From Verrucolacustris abundans (GTDB taxonomy: Bacteria > Verrucomicrobiota > Verrucomicrobiia > Methylacidiphilales > Verrucolacustridaceae), in the NCBI GenBank assembly GCA_965194535.1, contig OZ239145.1, positions 1,550,001 through 1,614,000 on the forward strand: a stretch of 64,000 bases of DNA, in the 5' to 3' direction. Made by a program: the position numbers and the translations under genes. Each line of letters opens with the position of its first letter. Positions within the stretch are counted from its first letter, which is position 1. The notes under the pieces were generated by a model. That model did no database searches. It was given only the letters and a program-made list of their open reading frames with translations, and was not told the DNA's origin. Below, piece by piece: positions 16,941 through 25,256 of this stretch.

Positions 16941-18877
16941 GATTTTCCCTCCTTCGCCCGCTTCTGCGCATCGGTCTGAGTCCACTTCCACAATTCGTCC
17001 AACTCCCCAGCCAACTCTTTCTTTGCCCGCATCAAATCCTCCCCATCCTGAACGCTCCGTTTTCCGAAAAAGTAGCACTTCATCTTCGGCTCCGTTCCCG
17101 ACGCCCGCACCGCCACCCGAAAACCATCTCCCAGATCGAAAATCAACATCCTCTCCTTCGGTAGCTCCTGCCCCTCCACGTCCACATGCCTTCCCTTTTC
17201 AAAATCCTGCACTCCCACCACCTTCCGTCCTCCCCATTCCTTCGGCGGGTGGCTCTGATAGCTCCCAACCGCTCGGGCAATCTGCTTCGCCCCTTCCGCC
17301 CCTGGCATTTCGATCGTTCCTAGCTTTTCCAAATAAAGTCCGTGCTTCCGATAGATCTGGTCCATCTCCTCCAATAAATTCCGCCCCTGCGATCTCGCCC
17401 ACGCCGCCGCCTCGACAAACATCAGCACAGCACCATTGGCATCCTTGTCCCGCACAAAATCCCCCCCGCTATATCCGTAACTCTCCTCTCCCCCAAAAAC
17501 AAAAAAGGTACTCTTCTCAATCCTCCTCCTTCTCCACTCCTCCGCCCCCATCTTGCCACGGCCCCCCGCTTTCTTCTCATACATCCCCAACTTCTCCCCG
17601 ATGTACTTAAATCCCGTCAACGTCTCGACACACTTCATCCCCGCCACTCCCGCCATCTCCTTTTGCAGATCGGTCGTCACAAACGTTTTGATCAAGCAGC
17701 AGTTTTTTTCCTCCCCCGGTCGAATCCACCCTTTTGCTCTCATCCGCTCAATCCGATAGCTGCCCAATAGCGACCCGATCTGGTTTCCCGTGATCAACTC
17801 GTACTCTCCCGAGGAATTCCGAATCGCCACCCCCATTCGATCTGCATCCGGATCTGTCGCAAGAACCAAATCCGCCTTCTCTTTCTTCGCTTGCTCAATT
17901 CCAAGCGCCAACGCCTCTCCATTCTCCGGATTGGGTGACTTCACAGTCGGAAACCTGCCGTCACCTTTTTCTTGAGAAGCCACCAGCGAAGCCTCGACCC
18001 CTACCCCTTTCAACATCGCCGGCACAATCCGAACTCCAGTTCCATGCAAAGGCGAATAGACCACTCGTAACCTGGCTCCCTCTTTTTTCAACATCTCCCC
18101 CTCAATCACCAACTCCTTCAGCACCTCAAGATAGGCTGTGTCCACCTCTTGACCTAGGATAACTATTTTCCCGCCGTGTTTTGGCTGGGGATTCACCTCG
18201 GGTTCCTGAACCGATTCCACCTCCCGAATAATTCCTGACGCGTGAGGCTCCACAATCTGTGCCCCGTCCGAAAAATAAACTTTGTAGCCATTGTCGTGCG
18301 GAGGGTTGTGGCTAGCCGTGATCTCAACCCCCGCCTGCGCCCCTAAATGCCGCACCGCAAAGGAAAGCTCCGGAGTGGAGCGATCCTCCGCAAACAGATA
18401 CGCCGTGCCCCCCGCCGCCGCAACTGTGCGAGCCGACAGCTCGGCAAACTCACGTGAAAAATGCCGCGTGTCATGCGCAAAAACCACAGACGGCGCTTTC
18501 CCTGAGAAGTTTTTCTTTAAATAATTCACCAATCCTTGGGTCGCTCGCGCGACATTCCCATAATTCATGCAGTTCGTTCCCACTGCTGGAAACTCGGGGC
18601 GCCCCAACGCGGTCGGCTTTCCTCTCTCCGCCTCCGTCACGACCTTCCCAATCGTTCGCCCCCTCAATCCACCTGTTCCAAAGGCCAACGTTCGAAAAAA
18701 CCGATCGTTCAACTCCCCCCACTCCCCTGCACCTACCAAGGCTTCCAAGCTTACCCGCTCCACGCTCCCCTCCTTCGCACCCACGAAGGTTTTTTTTATA
18801 TTTTTTCCCGATTCAGCCGAAAGCTGACCCGCTTCCACGGCCCGTTCCACTTTTTGAATCCCTTCTGTACTCACCAT
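16937..18877 (-). CDS. alpha-D-phosphohexomutase (phosphoglucomutase/phosphomannomutase)
   Basis: This enzyme moves phosphate between C1 and C6 of a hexose, feeding glycogen and nucleotide-sugar synthesis. All four active-site loops are visible in 646 residues: the phosphoserine loop EITASHNPPHDNGYKV, the Mg2+ loop DPDADRMGVAI, the sugar loop GGEESYGYSGGDFV and the phosphate loop RASGTEPKMKCYF. Length and GGEESYGY fit the PgcA-like phosphoglucomutase/phosphopentomutase branch. It shares a 4-bp overlap with sufE downstream and is divergent from the permease at 18969. Confidence 0.94.
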   Translation of the reverse strand: MVSTEGIQKVERAVEAGQLSAESGKNIKKTFVGAKEGSVERVSLEALVGAGEWGELNDRFFRTLAFGTGGLRGRTIGKVVTEAERGKPTALGRPEFPAVGTNCMNYGNVARATQGLVNYLKKNFSGKAPSVVFAHDTRHFSREFAELSARTVAAAGGTAYLFAEDRSTPELSFAVRHLGAQAGVEITASHNPPHDNGYKVYFSDGAQIVEPHASGIIREVESVQEPEVNPQPKHGGKIVILGQEVDTAYLEVLKELVIEGEMLKKEGARLRVVYSPLHGTGVRIVPAMLKGVGVEASLVASQEKGDGRFPTVKSPNPENGEALALGIEQAKKEKADLVLATDPDADRMGVAIRNSSGEYELITGNQIGSLLGSYRIERMRAKGWIRPGEEKNCCLIKTFVTTDLQKEMAGVAGMKCVETLTGFKYIGEKLGMYEKKAGGRGKMGAEEWRRRRIEKSTFFVFGGEESYGYSGGDFVRDKDANGAVLMFVEAAAWARSQGRNLLEEMDQIYRKHGLYLEKLGTIEMPGAEGAKQIARAVGSYQSHPPKEWGGRKVVGVQDFEKGRHVDVEGQELPKERMLIFDLGDGFRVAVRASGTEPKMKCYFFGKRSVQDGEDLMRAKKELAGELDELWKWTQTDAQKRAKEGKS

Positions 18878-18968
18878 GCTCCGTTCTACCTATTTCCTCA
18901 CGCCTAGGCGAGATTCCACTCCTAAGTTTCTCTCGCCCTCTTTACCCAGTTTCCGCTATGCCCATCCA

Positions 18969-20522
18969 ATGCGACTTCGCTGGTTTGTCCGAGGAGATCT
19001 CGATGGCCTTGTCGGTCTCTTCATCGATAACCTTCTTCTTCTTTTTCTAATTCTATCTCTCGTTCCCCCCGCCTGCGGTATCCCAATCGAGATCGTCGTC
19101 TCCCACATCCTTCCCGCCTCTGCCCTTTCCATCCTCGTGGGCAACCTCTTCTACGCCTGGCAAGGCCGTCGCCTCGCTCTCCGCACAGGTCGCGACGACG
19201 TCACCGCCCTCCCCTTCGGCATCAACACCGTCAGCCTCATGGCCTACCTCTTCCTCATCATGGGCCCCCTCTGGCAACAAACCCATGACGCCGACCTCGT
19301 CTGGAGCGCAGGCATCTTTGCCTGCTGGGTCGGCGGGATTCTTGAACTCCTCGGCGCCTTCCTCGCCGATCCTCTCCGCCGCTGGCTACCCCGCGCTGCC
19401 CTTCTCTCCCCACTCGCCGGCATCGCCCTCACCTTTATTGCTATGCCATTCGTTTTTAAAATCTATGCCAACCCCGCCATCGCCCTTTTTCCCATGCTCC
19501 TCGTTCTGTTCGCTTATGCAGGAAAGATTCGCCTACCTGGCGGCATTCCCTCCGGGCTAGTCGCAATTATTCTGGGCACCCTCGTCGCCTGGCTCCTGCA
19601 ATGTTTTGGCCTCGCCCCTACCCCACCTGCCTCTCCCACCTCGCCTCTCAGCTTCCACTTTCCCCACCCCTCTTTCGATAAACTCATTACTTTTTTCCAA
19701 CGCGAAGGCGCATGGTCCTTCTTTTCCGTTATTTTTCCCATGGCTCTCTTCAATGTCATCGGCTCGCTCCAGAATCTCGAAAGCGCAGAAGCCGCAGGCG
19801 ACCGTTACGCCACTCGCTCCTCCTTATCCGTCAACGGACTCTCCACCCTGATCGCCGCCTTCTTCGGTAGCCCTTTTCCCACCACCATCTACATCGGCCA
19901 TCCGGGATGGAAAGGGATGGGCGCTAGAACAGGCTACTCCACCGTGAACGGAATCCTGATCGCCGCTCTATGCCTAACGGGCACCACCGGACTTGTTCTC
20001 CGCTTTATCCCACTCGAGGTCACCCTCGGCATCCTTCTCTGGGTCGGTATCGTCATCACAGCCCAAGCCTTTTCCGATACACCCACCAAACACTCCCTCG
20101 CCGTTGCCGTCGGACTCATCCCCTGCCTCGCGGGTTGGGCTGCCCTTATCGTCGAGACGGTCGTGCGCGCATCGGGAATGCCCCTCGATGCGATCGCGGC
20201 AAAAACGGGCGGCGACCTCGTGCTTTCTGGTCTTTTCTCTCTTGGTCAAGGGTTCCTCTTATCCAGCATCCTCCTTGCGGCCATGGTGGCTTTCGTCATC
20301 GACCACCGTTTCCTCGCTGCCGCAGGTATCGCGCTCCTCAGTGCATTTCTGTCTCTTACCGGCTTGATTCACGGAGTCGCCATCACCCCAACAGGAGCCC
20401 AAGCTCTCACCGGTTGGTGGATCTGCCCCTCCTTTACTCTCGCCTATGTGGCCACAAGCCTTGTTCTTGTCGGTCTATTTTTCCTCAATCGGGGCAAGCC
20501 CTACCAAGCGTCACACCCATAA
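18969..20522 (+). CDS. multi-pass permease, NCS2/xanthine-uracil-like
   Basis: About 517 residues with some 12 hydrophobic segments. GDLDGLVGLFIDNLLLLFLI, DDVTALPFGINTVSLMAYLF and GGIPSGLVAIILGT resemble the nucleobase:cation symporter-2 fold, where the TALPFGINT-like segment forms part of the substrate site. The frame opens at 18876, but those first 31 residues are polar and overlap the divergent gene's start. The ATG at 18969 (MRLRWFVRGDLDG) gives a normal N-terminus. Substrate unknown. Confidence 0.75.
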   Translation: MRLRWFVRGDLDGLVGLFIDNLLLLFLILSLVPPACGIPIEIVVSHILPASALSILVGNLFYAWQGRRLALRTGRDDVTALPFGINTVSLMAYLFLIMGPLWQQTHDADLVWSAGIFACWVGGILELLGAFLADPLRRWLPRAALLSPLAGIALTFIAMPFVFKIYANPAIALFPMLLVLFAYAGKIRLPGGIPSGLVAIILGTLVAWLLQCFGLAPTPPASPTSPLSFHFPHPSFDKLITFFQREGAWSFFSVIFPMALFNVIGSLQNLESAEAAGDRYATRSSLSVNGLSTLIAAFFGSPFPTTIYIGHPGWKGMGARTGYSTVNGILIAALCLTGTTGLVLRFIPLEVTLGILLWVGIVITAQAFSDTPTKHSLAVAVGLIPCLAGWAALIVETVVRASGMPLDAIAAKTGGDLVLSGLFSLGQGFLLSSILLAAMVAFVIDHRFLAAAGIALLSAFLSLTGLIHGVAITPTGAQALTGWWICPSFTLAYVATSLVLVGLFFLNRGKPYQASHP

Positions 20523-20566
20523 CGGTTTTTCACGAAACAGAACCGCCTCCTTAAAATAAACGCAGA

Positions 20567-20887
20567 ATGAAAACTCCGCCTAAATATCTTTGCCAACGGT
20601 GCACGAACTGTTGCCGCTGGCCAGGAGACGTAAAAGTCACTGAAAAAGAGATCACCGCCATCGCCTCATTTCTGGAAATTGAGGAAGCCGAATTTATCGG
20701 AACCCATACCCGCCTTCGCTCCGACCGCCGCGGTCTCTCCCTGATTGATCAACCCGACGGAGCCTGCATCTTCCTCGAAGGCCAAGAGTGCCGCATTCAG
20801 CCCGTCAAACCCGAGCAGTGTCGCGGCTTCCCCAACGCCTGGAACTTCCCAGGTTGGCGCGAGGTGTGCGAAGCTACAGAAATTTAA
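20567..20887 (+). CDS. YkgJ family cysteine-cluster protein
   Basis: A 106-residue protein with CQRCTNCCRWPG at residues 9-20 and later cysteines in ACIFLEGQECRIQPVKPEQCRGFP. This is the YkgJ pattern, thought to bind zinc or an Fe-S cluster; function is not established. It converges with the phosphoesterase gene and overlaps it by 4 bp. Confidence 0.88.
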   Translation: MKTPPKYLCQRCTNCCRWPGDVKVTEKEITAIASFLEIEEAEFIGTHTRLRSDRRGLSLIDQPDGACIFLEGQECRIQPVKPEQCRGFPNAWNFPGWREVCEATEI

Positions 20888-21342
20888 TCCTCCTTCACCC
20901 CGACCAAACGGAATACAGGTTTCGCCCCCTTCCTTAATTCTAACCACGCAAACGATCGAGGGGCCCCCTTGTTGGCTAAACCGGCTGACCCTGGGTTTAA
21001 AAATCGTGTTCCCTCAATCTCCTGGTCTCTCGGAACGTGCGTGTGTCCGTGCAAAAGATGCTGCACTCCTGAAGGAGCTGATCGCGGTGGAATATGCAAA
21101 AGATGAAATCGATGCCCCAACCGTTCGAGATCCAAACTCATCGGCCAGTTGAGCTCACTATCCTGATTCCCTTTCACCAACTGGGTCGGCTTTCCAAGCG
21201 CACAAATCGCTTCCCAGGTCGCCTTTTCACAAACATCGCCCAAATGCCAAATCTCGTCCGCGGACCTAATGGACTCCATGACGAATGGCACAAGACGGTC
21301 ATGCGTGTCTGCAATCACCGCGATCCGCAAATCCGCGGACAC
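20884..21342 (-). CDS. YfcE/MJ0936-type metallophosphoesterase
   Basis: A 152-residue calcineurin-like phosphodiesterase. Dimetal ligands are visible in order: IADTHD, HLGDV, VKGNQD, LLHGHTHVP and the LNPGS block. The family hydrolyses phosphodiesters in vitro; the natural substrate is usually unknown. It starts 1 bp after the DUF6580 gene ends, so the two are co-transcribed. Confidence 0.92.
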   Translation of the reverse strand: MSADLRIAVIADTHDRLVPFVMESIRSADEIWHLGDVCEKATWEAICALGKPTQLVKGNQDSELNWPMSLDLERLGHRFHLLHIPPRSAPSGVQHLLHGHTHVPRDQEIEGTRFLNPGSAGLANKGAPRSFAWLELRKGAKPVFRLVGVKED

Positions 21343-21343
21343 G

Positions 21344-21931
21344 TTAACGAACCGGGGTGGCTACCCAGACCGAACGAACTTTTCCAGCCGACCTCCTAGC
21401 CGACCATTCCACACCCGCAACAAAAAGGCCCGTGAAAAGCAGGTCGGAAATGAGAGAACTCCTCAAAAAAGTCCACGTGGGGGGATATCCGGGAATCCCT
21501 ACGGTCAAGGCCTGAACCCAGCCCCCCCAACTCTTCTCATAAATAGGAATCGTCCACCACGCCCCAGTATTCGTGACCCCATAAAAGAGTACTGTCGCCG
21601 CCAACGATCCACCCAGCCACACCTTCCAAGACAGGCGCCCTGCCAATCGGTCTCCCAAAGCCCAAATGAGTAGATAAGAAACTGCGGCCAGCCCAGTTCC
21701 ACTCGTCACCGGATCCAACCCATAGTGCAGGTTTAAAAAAATGTCGGACACAAGCAACGCAAGTAAGGGACCCGCCCAACTCCAAGGGCGGGGAAAATAA
21801 AGAGACCCACACAGGGCCAAAGCAGCCAAGGGCGAAAAGTTCTCTGGCCCACCCACCCATAGACGAGCACAACGAAATAGAACAACTCCCGTAAGTAGAA
21901 AAATCGCCCAGCGCATTTTCAGATTCTGCAC
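21344..21931 (-). CDS. DUF6580-like integral membrane protein
   Basis: 195 residues with about five hydrophobic segments. NFSPLAALALCGSLYFPRPW, SDIFLNLHYG and TNTGAWW match what I recall of DUF6580, a putative small membrane transporter family resembling ECF S-components. No function is assigned. The C-terminus is basic and likely cytoplasmic. Confidence 0.7.
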   Translation of the reverse strand: MQNLKMRWAIFLLTGVVLFRCARLWVGGPENFSPLAALALCGSLYFPRPWSWAGPLLALLVSDIFLNLHYGLDPVTSGTGLAAVSYLLIWALGDRLAGRLSWKVWLGGSLAATVLFYGVTNTGAWWTIPIYEKSWGGWVQALTVGIPGYPPTWTFLRSSLISDLLFTGLFVAGVEWSARRSAGKVRSVWVATPVR

Positions 21932-22004
21932 CCTTTCAGAAATCTTGGCAAACCTTCGGGTCCAACCTTGACCCCGACTCCCTTACCCTCCACTCTTTCC
22001 CCTT

Positions 22005-22118
22005 ATGGGCAAACCCTACAACGCCATTCTCAAGAAACGCCGCCGTCTGCGTTACCTCAAACGCAAAAAGATCTTGGCGAAAGCTGGCACCAAAACTTCT
22101 AAAACTGCCGCGGGATGA
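22005..22118 (+). CDS. 37-residue very basic protein, AURKAIP1/COX24-like
   Basis: ATG at 22005 opens a 37-codon frame starting MGKPYNAILKKRRRLRYLKR, ending KTSKTAAG and a stop at 22116-22118. About one third of residues are Lys or Arg, as in tiny ribosome-associated proteins such as bTHX or AURKAIP1/COX24-like proteins. Its stop overlaps the next gene's ATG (ATGA, 22115-22118), which supports real translation. The length and overlap make a chance frame unlikely. The ribosomal link is an inference from composition. Confidence 0.7.
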   Translation: MGKPYNAILKKRRRLRYLKRKKILAKAGTKTSKTAAG

Positions 22119-22579
22119 GCCCCATCGCGCGGCCCATTACGGACCCCGCACCCCGCTATCTCTTGGTCGACGGACATAGTGTCCTCTACGCCTGGCCTTC
22201 TCTTCGAGCCATCCATTCCAAAAAACCGTTTGCCGCTAGGCAGGAACTTATCCGTCACCTCTCTGACCTGCACGATTCAGGTCGCTGGCTCGTGACCGTG
22301 GTCTTTGATGGGCAAACAGGCGGAAAAGAGGAAAAGCCGAAAAACTCCCTAGCCGTTCTTTACGCCAAATCAGGTCAAACCGCCGACAGTCTCATTGAGC
22401 GGATGGTCCAAGCCCACGCAGGGAAAGGCGAAATCGCTGTCGTTACAGCCGATCACGCAGAGATGACTGCCATCGAATCGCTTGGGGCATTCGGCTTTTC
22501 GCCCGACTGGCTTGGGCAGGAGTGTAAAGCCGCAGGGCTGGAAATTCAGGAATCCCTGATCCGTTACCGTAAAAAGTAA
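22115..22579 (+). CDS. NYN/PIN-like ribonuclease, YacP (Rae1)-like
   Basis: 154 residues with the NYN acidic set: YLLVDGHSVLYAW, VVFDGQTGG, QTADSLIERMV and VVTADHAEM. YacP/Rae1 of Bacillus cleaves mRNA in the ribosomal A site, and other NYN proteins are RNases or RNA-binding. It starts within the stop of the 37-residue basic gene, so translation of the two is linked. No membrane or export signal. Confidence 0.88.
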   Translation: MSPIARPITDPAPRYLLVDGHSVLYAWPSLRAIHSKKPFAARQELIRHLSDLHDSGRWLVTVVFDGQTGGKEEKPKNSLAVLYAKSGQTADSLIERMVQAHAGKGEIAVVTADHAEMTAIESLGAFGFSPDWLGQECKAAGLEIQESLIRYRKK

Positions 22580-22608
22580 CTCACAGGAATTCACATCCCT
22601 GCCAGTAA

Positions 22609-22648
22609 CCCCCGAACAAGCAAGGGATCTCGACTTGGGTTCGGGCAT
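22609..22648 (+). other. inverted repeat in the leader of the coiled-coil gene
   Basis: CCCGAAC and GTTCGGG form a 7-bp stem around a long loop, about 30 bp before the coiled-coil gene's ATG. No U-tract follows. It could end the nuclease transcript or shape the next leader. Confidence 0.3.
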
Positions 22649-22679
22649 CGCTGAGGCAATTCTCCTCTGAGCAAGAGCT

Positions 22680-23525
22680 ATGACAATCGCAGGAAAAATC
22701 AGTTTGGGAGGTTCGGTCGGCCTATCCTTAGCCACCGCCGCATTAGCCTTTATGGTTATGGGGACGAAAAATCGTTTTTCCCAACAACTCGTCGCAGTTG
22801 AATCCTCTCTCCGGGATGGAAAGTTCACCACTTTGGGCCTGCCCTATACGGGCAACTATATTGAAAATGATGCAGAACCTGCCGCCACAGTGGCTCAAGC
22901 AGGACAAAAGTGGGATTTGACAGCAATCGATCTCAAAACAAGTAGAACCCAAGAAGAGGCAACTAAAAAAGAGGCCGAAGAAGCCAAAGCAAAGGTTCAA
23001 GAGCTAAGCCTCACAGCAGAGAAACTCACCAAGGATCTCAGTTCCACGAAAAGCGATCTCGATTCCACAAATTCAAAACTCAAAATGACCGCAGAGCAGT
23101 TGCAAACCTACACAGACGATCTCAAAGGCAAAAAGCCCTCCGAGCTCTTTACCGAACTCAACGAGCTGTCGGAAAAAGCAAAAGTGGCTGAATCAGAAAA
23201 CAAATTACTCACAACCGCGAAAACCAAAGTCGAGGAGGAGCTGAAAAAACTCCGTACAGAAGTTGAAATGACTAAGCCAGGCAGCACGAAATCCATCGCT
23301 CTTTCCGGAAAAATCGTTGCCGTCAATCCCACTTGGAACTTCGTCATTATCGACCTCGGAAAGAATGACTCGGTCGTCGAAGGCTTAACGATGGTTCTCT
23401 ACCGTGGCGATAAGATGATCGGCAAAGTAAAAACCGTCACCGTAGATGCCCAAACCTCCGTAGCTGACGTCCTGCCGGGCACCCCCGCCTCTGCGATTGA
23501 AATCGGGGATCAAGTCGTTTATTAG
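22680..23525 (+). CDS. membrane-anchored coiled-coil protein with MreC-like C-terminal domain
   Basis: 281 residues: one N-terminal membrane segment (ISLGGSVGLSLATAALAFMV), a coiled coil at about 90-200 rich in Lys and Glu, then a small beta domain (SGKIVAVNPTWNFVIIDLGK, NDSVVEGLTMVLYRGDKMIG). That beta domain resembles the second beta-barrel of MreC-like shape proteins. Topology suggests an envelope protein facing the periplasm. The lipoprotein gene follows 6 bp later and is probably its partner. Precise function unknown. Confidence 0.65.
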   Translation: MTIAGKISLGGSVGLSLATAALAFMVMGTKNRFSQQLVAVESSLRDGKFTTLGLPYTGNYIENDAEPAATVAQAGQKWDLTAIDLKTSRTQEEATKKEAEEAKAKVQELSLTAEKLTKDLSSTKSDLDSTNSKLKMTAEQLQTYTDDLKGKKPSELFTELNELSEKAKVAESENKLLTTAKTKVEEELKKLRTEVEMTKPGSTKSIALSGKIVAVNPTWNFVIIDLGKNDSVVEGLTMVLYRGDKMIGKVKTVTVDAQTSVADVLPGTPASAIEIGDQVVY

Positions 23526-23531
23526 TTGGCG

Positions 23532-23723
23532 ATGACAAAGTTCGGCTCTGCACTTTTCTTTTTAGCCCTACCTCTCCTCCTCTCCTCATGTGCCTCAGGT
23601 GGAGGCGGCAAAAATGCCGACGGTACCCCTAAGGACGAAGAAAGCGTTACGACGACCCCTTGGAATAAACCCGCCTCATGGGAAGGCGGCTCGGGAATTC
23701 CAGGGATGGGCGGATCCCGCTAG
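23532..23723 (+). CDS. small lipoprotein
   Basis: 63 residues from the ATG at 23532. The signal sequence ends in a lipobox, LLSSC, and is followed by a Gly/Ser/Asn-rich, mostly disordered chain ending WEGGSGIPGMGGSR. It is 6 bp downstream of the coiled-coil gene. Likely an envelope partner; function unknown. Confidence 0.75.
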   Translation: MTKFGSALFFLALPLLLSSCASGGGGKNADGTPKDEESVTTTPWNKPASWEGGSGIPGMGGSR

Positions 23724-23818
23724 TTTCAAACTCAATAAGGTGCGCTACTGCGCATCTTTTTCCCGTTGGGACTTAAAGCCACAATTGAAACATAGACTGC
23801 TGAAAGTTTTCGGTTGTC

Positions 23819-24829
23819 CTACTGCCGAATCAAAACTTCCGCGATCTGTACTGCGTTCCAAGCGGCCCCTTTCAGAAGTTGATCCCCGCTGACAAAAAAC
23901 GCCATCGATTGAGGATCTCCCTCCACCGCTCGTATCCTCCCTACCAAAACCTCCAGCTCCCCTGACGCTTGGCTCGGCATCGGAAAAAGATTTTTCTCTG
24001 GGTGGTCGACCACCCGAACTCCCGCCGCCTTGGCAAAAGCCTCTTGCGCCTGCTTCAAGGAAATTGGCCGAGAAAACCGAGCAACCACTGCCTCCGAATG
24101 AGCCCGCGGCACCGGCACCCGCACGCAGGTCGGCACCATCCGCAAATGGGGTAAGCCGAAAATCTTTCGCGTCTCCTCCACCATCTTCTGCTCCTCCTCA
24201 TTGTAGCCATCTTTTCCTATAGGACTGTTGTGCGAAAATAAGTTCAGCGCCAAGACATGCGGAAATACCTCCGCCTTGAGCTCTTTGCCCGCCGCATAAT
24301 CTCGCGTTTGCTGGTCTAACTCCGCCATTGCCTTTGCCCCCGCCCCACTGGCCGACTGATACGTTGCCACCACCACACTCTCCAGACCCGCCAACCGATG
24401 CAAAGGCACCAAGGCCACCGCGAGTATCGCCGCCGAACAGTTCGGATTCGCGATCAGTCCAGGTTTGGCATTCAATAAATCCCCATTCACCTCCGGCACA
24501 ACCAGCGGAACCTCAGGATCCATCCGAAATGCGGAGGAATTATCTACCACCACCGCCCCCGCCTTTCTCGCGATCGGAATAAACTCCCGCGACCGCGTAG
24601 CCCCTGCACTAAAGAATGCCACCTCTACTCCTGCAAAAGCAGCTGCCTCCAACTTCCGCACCTTGAACTTTTTTCCGGCAAACTCTACCTCCGTCCCTGC
24701 CGACCTCTCACTCGCCAGGGGAACCAGTTCCGACACGGGAAACTTCCGCCTCTCCAAAACACGGAGAATCTCCTGCCCCACGGCGCCCGTTACCCCCACC
24801 ACCGCCACTCGATAAGCCTTTTTTGCCAT
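23819..24829 (-). CDS. asd: aspartate-semialdehyde dehydrogenase
   Basis: Reduces aspartyl phosphate to aspartate semialdehyde for lysine, threonine, methionine and diaminopimelate. The NADP motif VAVVGVTGAVGQEI begins at residue 7, the catalytic cysteine is in IANPNCSAAIL, and RVPVPRAHSEAV carries the substrate Arg/His region. I use the ATG at 24829 (MAKKAYRVAVVG), giving 336 residues; upstream codons are in frame but lack family similarity. A GGGG stretch precedes this start. Confidence 0.96.
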   Translation of the reverse strand: MAKKAYRVAVVGVTGAVGQEILRVLERRKFPVSELVPLASERSAGTEVEFAGKKFKVRKLEAAAFAGVEVAFFSAGATRSREFIPIARKAGAVVVDNSSAFRMDPEVPLVVPEVNGDLLNAKPGLIANPNCSAAILAVALVPLHRLAGLESVVVATYQSASGAGAKAMAELDQQTRDYAAGKELKAEVFPHVLALNLFSHNSPIGKDGYNEEEQKMVEETRKIFGLPHLRMVPTCVRVPVPRAHSEAVVARFSRPISLKQAQEAFAKAAGVRVVDHPEKNLFPMPSQASGELEVLVGRIRAVEGDPQSMAFFVSGDQLLKGAAWNAVQIAEVLIRQ

Positions 24830-24957
24830 CCCCAACCTTACCCCTCGCTCCTCTCCCACTTCAAACCTTGCCTCAAGCCCCTCCTTTGAAATTTTTTCAT
24901 GACACACTGCCCCTTGACCTTCCAGAGTTTGCTTCTAGTCATGGAGTCAGTTCTTTC

Positions 24958-25139
24958 CCTTGGTGGAATCAGGGAAGGCCGTGAGAACCGGCCACAGTTG
25001 CGCTGCGGTATCGGGTGACAAATCCCCATGCGAAAGCAGGCCAATCTGGAAATCCAATTTCGCGAAAGCGAAAGAGGATCGAAGGGTGAAGGCGGGGAGG
25101 AGGCTAGCAACCCGGAGTCCGAACATCTGCCCGCCAAGG
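24958..25139 (+). ncRNA. cobalamin (B12) riboswitch
   Basis: The region between asd and the secreted-protein gene has the cobalamin riboswitch hallmarks in order. AGGGAA at 24971-24976 is followed by a GGCC/GGCC stem-loop. Next comes CAGTTGCGCTGCGGTA (B12-box core, about 24995-25010), close to E. coli btuB. The 3' end is GAGTCCGAACATCTGCCCGCC-like (25115-25135). P1 forms between CCTTGGTGG (24958-24966) and CCGCCAAGG (25131-25139), 9 pairs with one G-U. Ligand identity (adenosyl, methyl or other corrinoid) is not determined. It reads toward the gene at 25257. Confidence 0.9.
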
Positions 25140-25148
25140 CTCATCGCT

Positions 25149-25256
25149 CCCCTTTCGCAAGAAAGGGGGAAACCCTCATCGCAAAAATGAAGGGCGAGAG
25201 TCCGGATGCCCGCATCCCGTGCGGACCCGTCTGGCTATCGCCAGAACGGAGTCACC
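25149..25256 (+). promoter_or_regulatory. riboswitch expression platform with ribosome-binding-site hairpin
   Basis: Downstream of the aptamer is an 8-bp hairpin with a GCAA tetraloop (25149-25168). Next are further weak hairpins. The last (25227-25249) pairs CCGTCTGGC with GCCAGAACGG around TATC, nine pairs with one bulged A. Its 3' strand contains the first two G of the GGAG Shine-Dalgarno (25248-25251), which lies 5 nt before the TTG at 25257. Pairing would block ribosome entry, so control is probably translational. No intrinsic terminator is seen. Confidence 0.7.
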
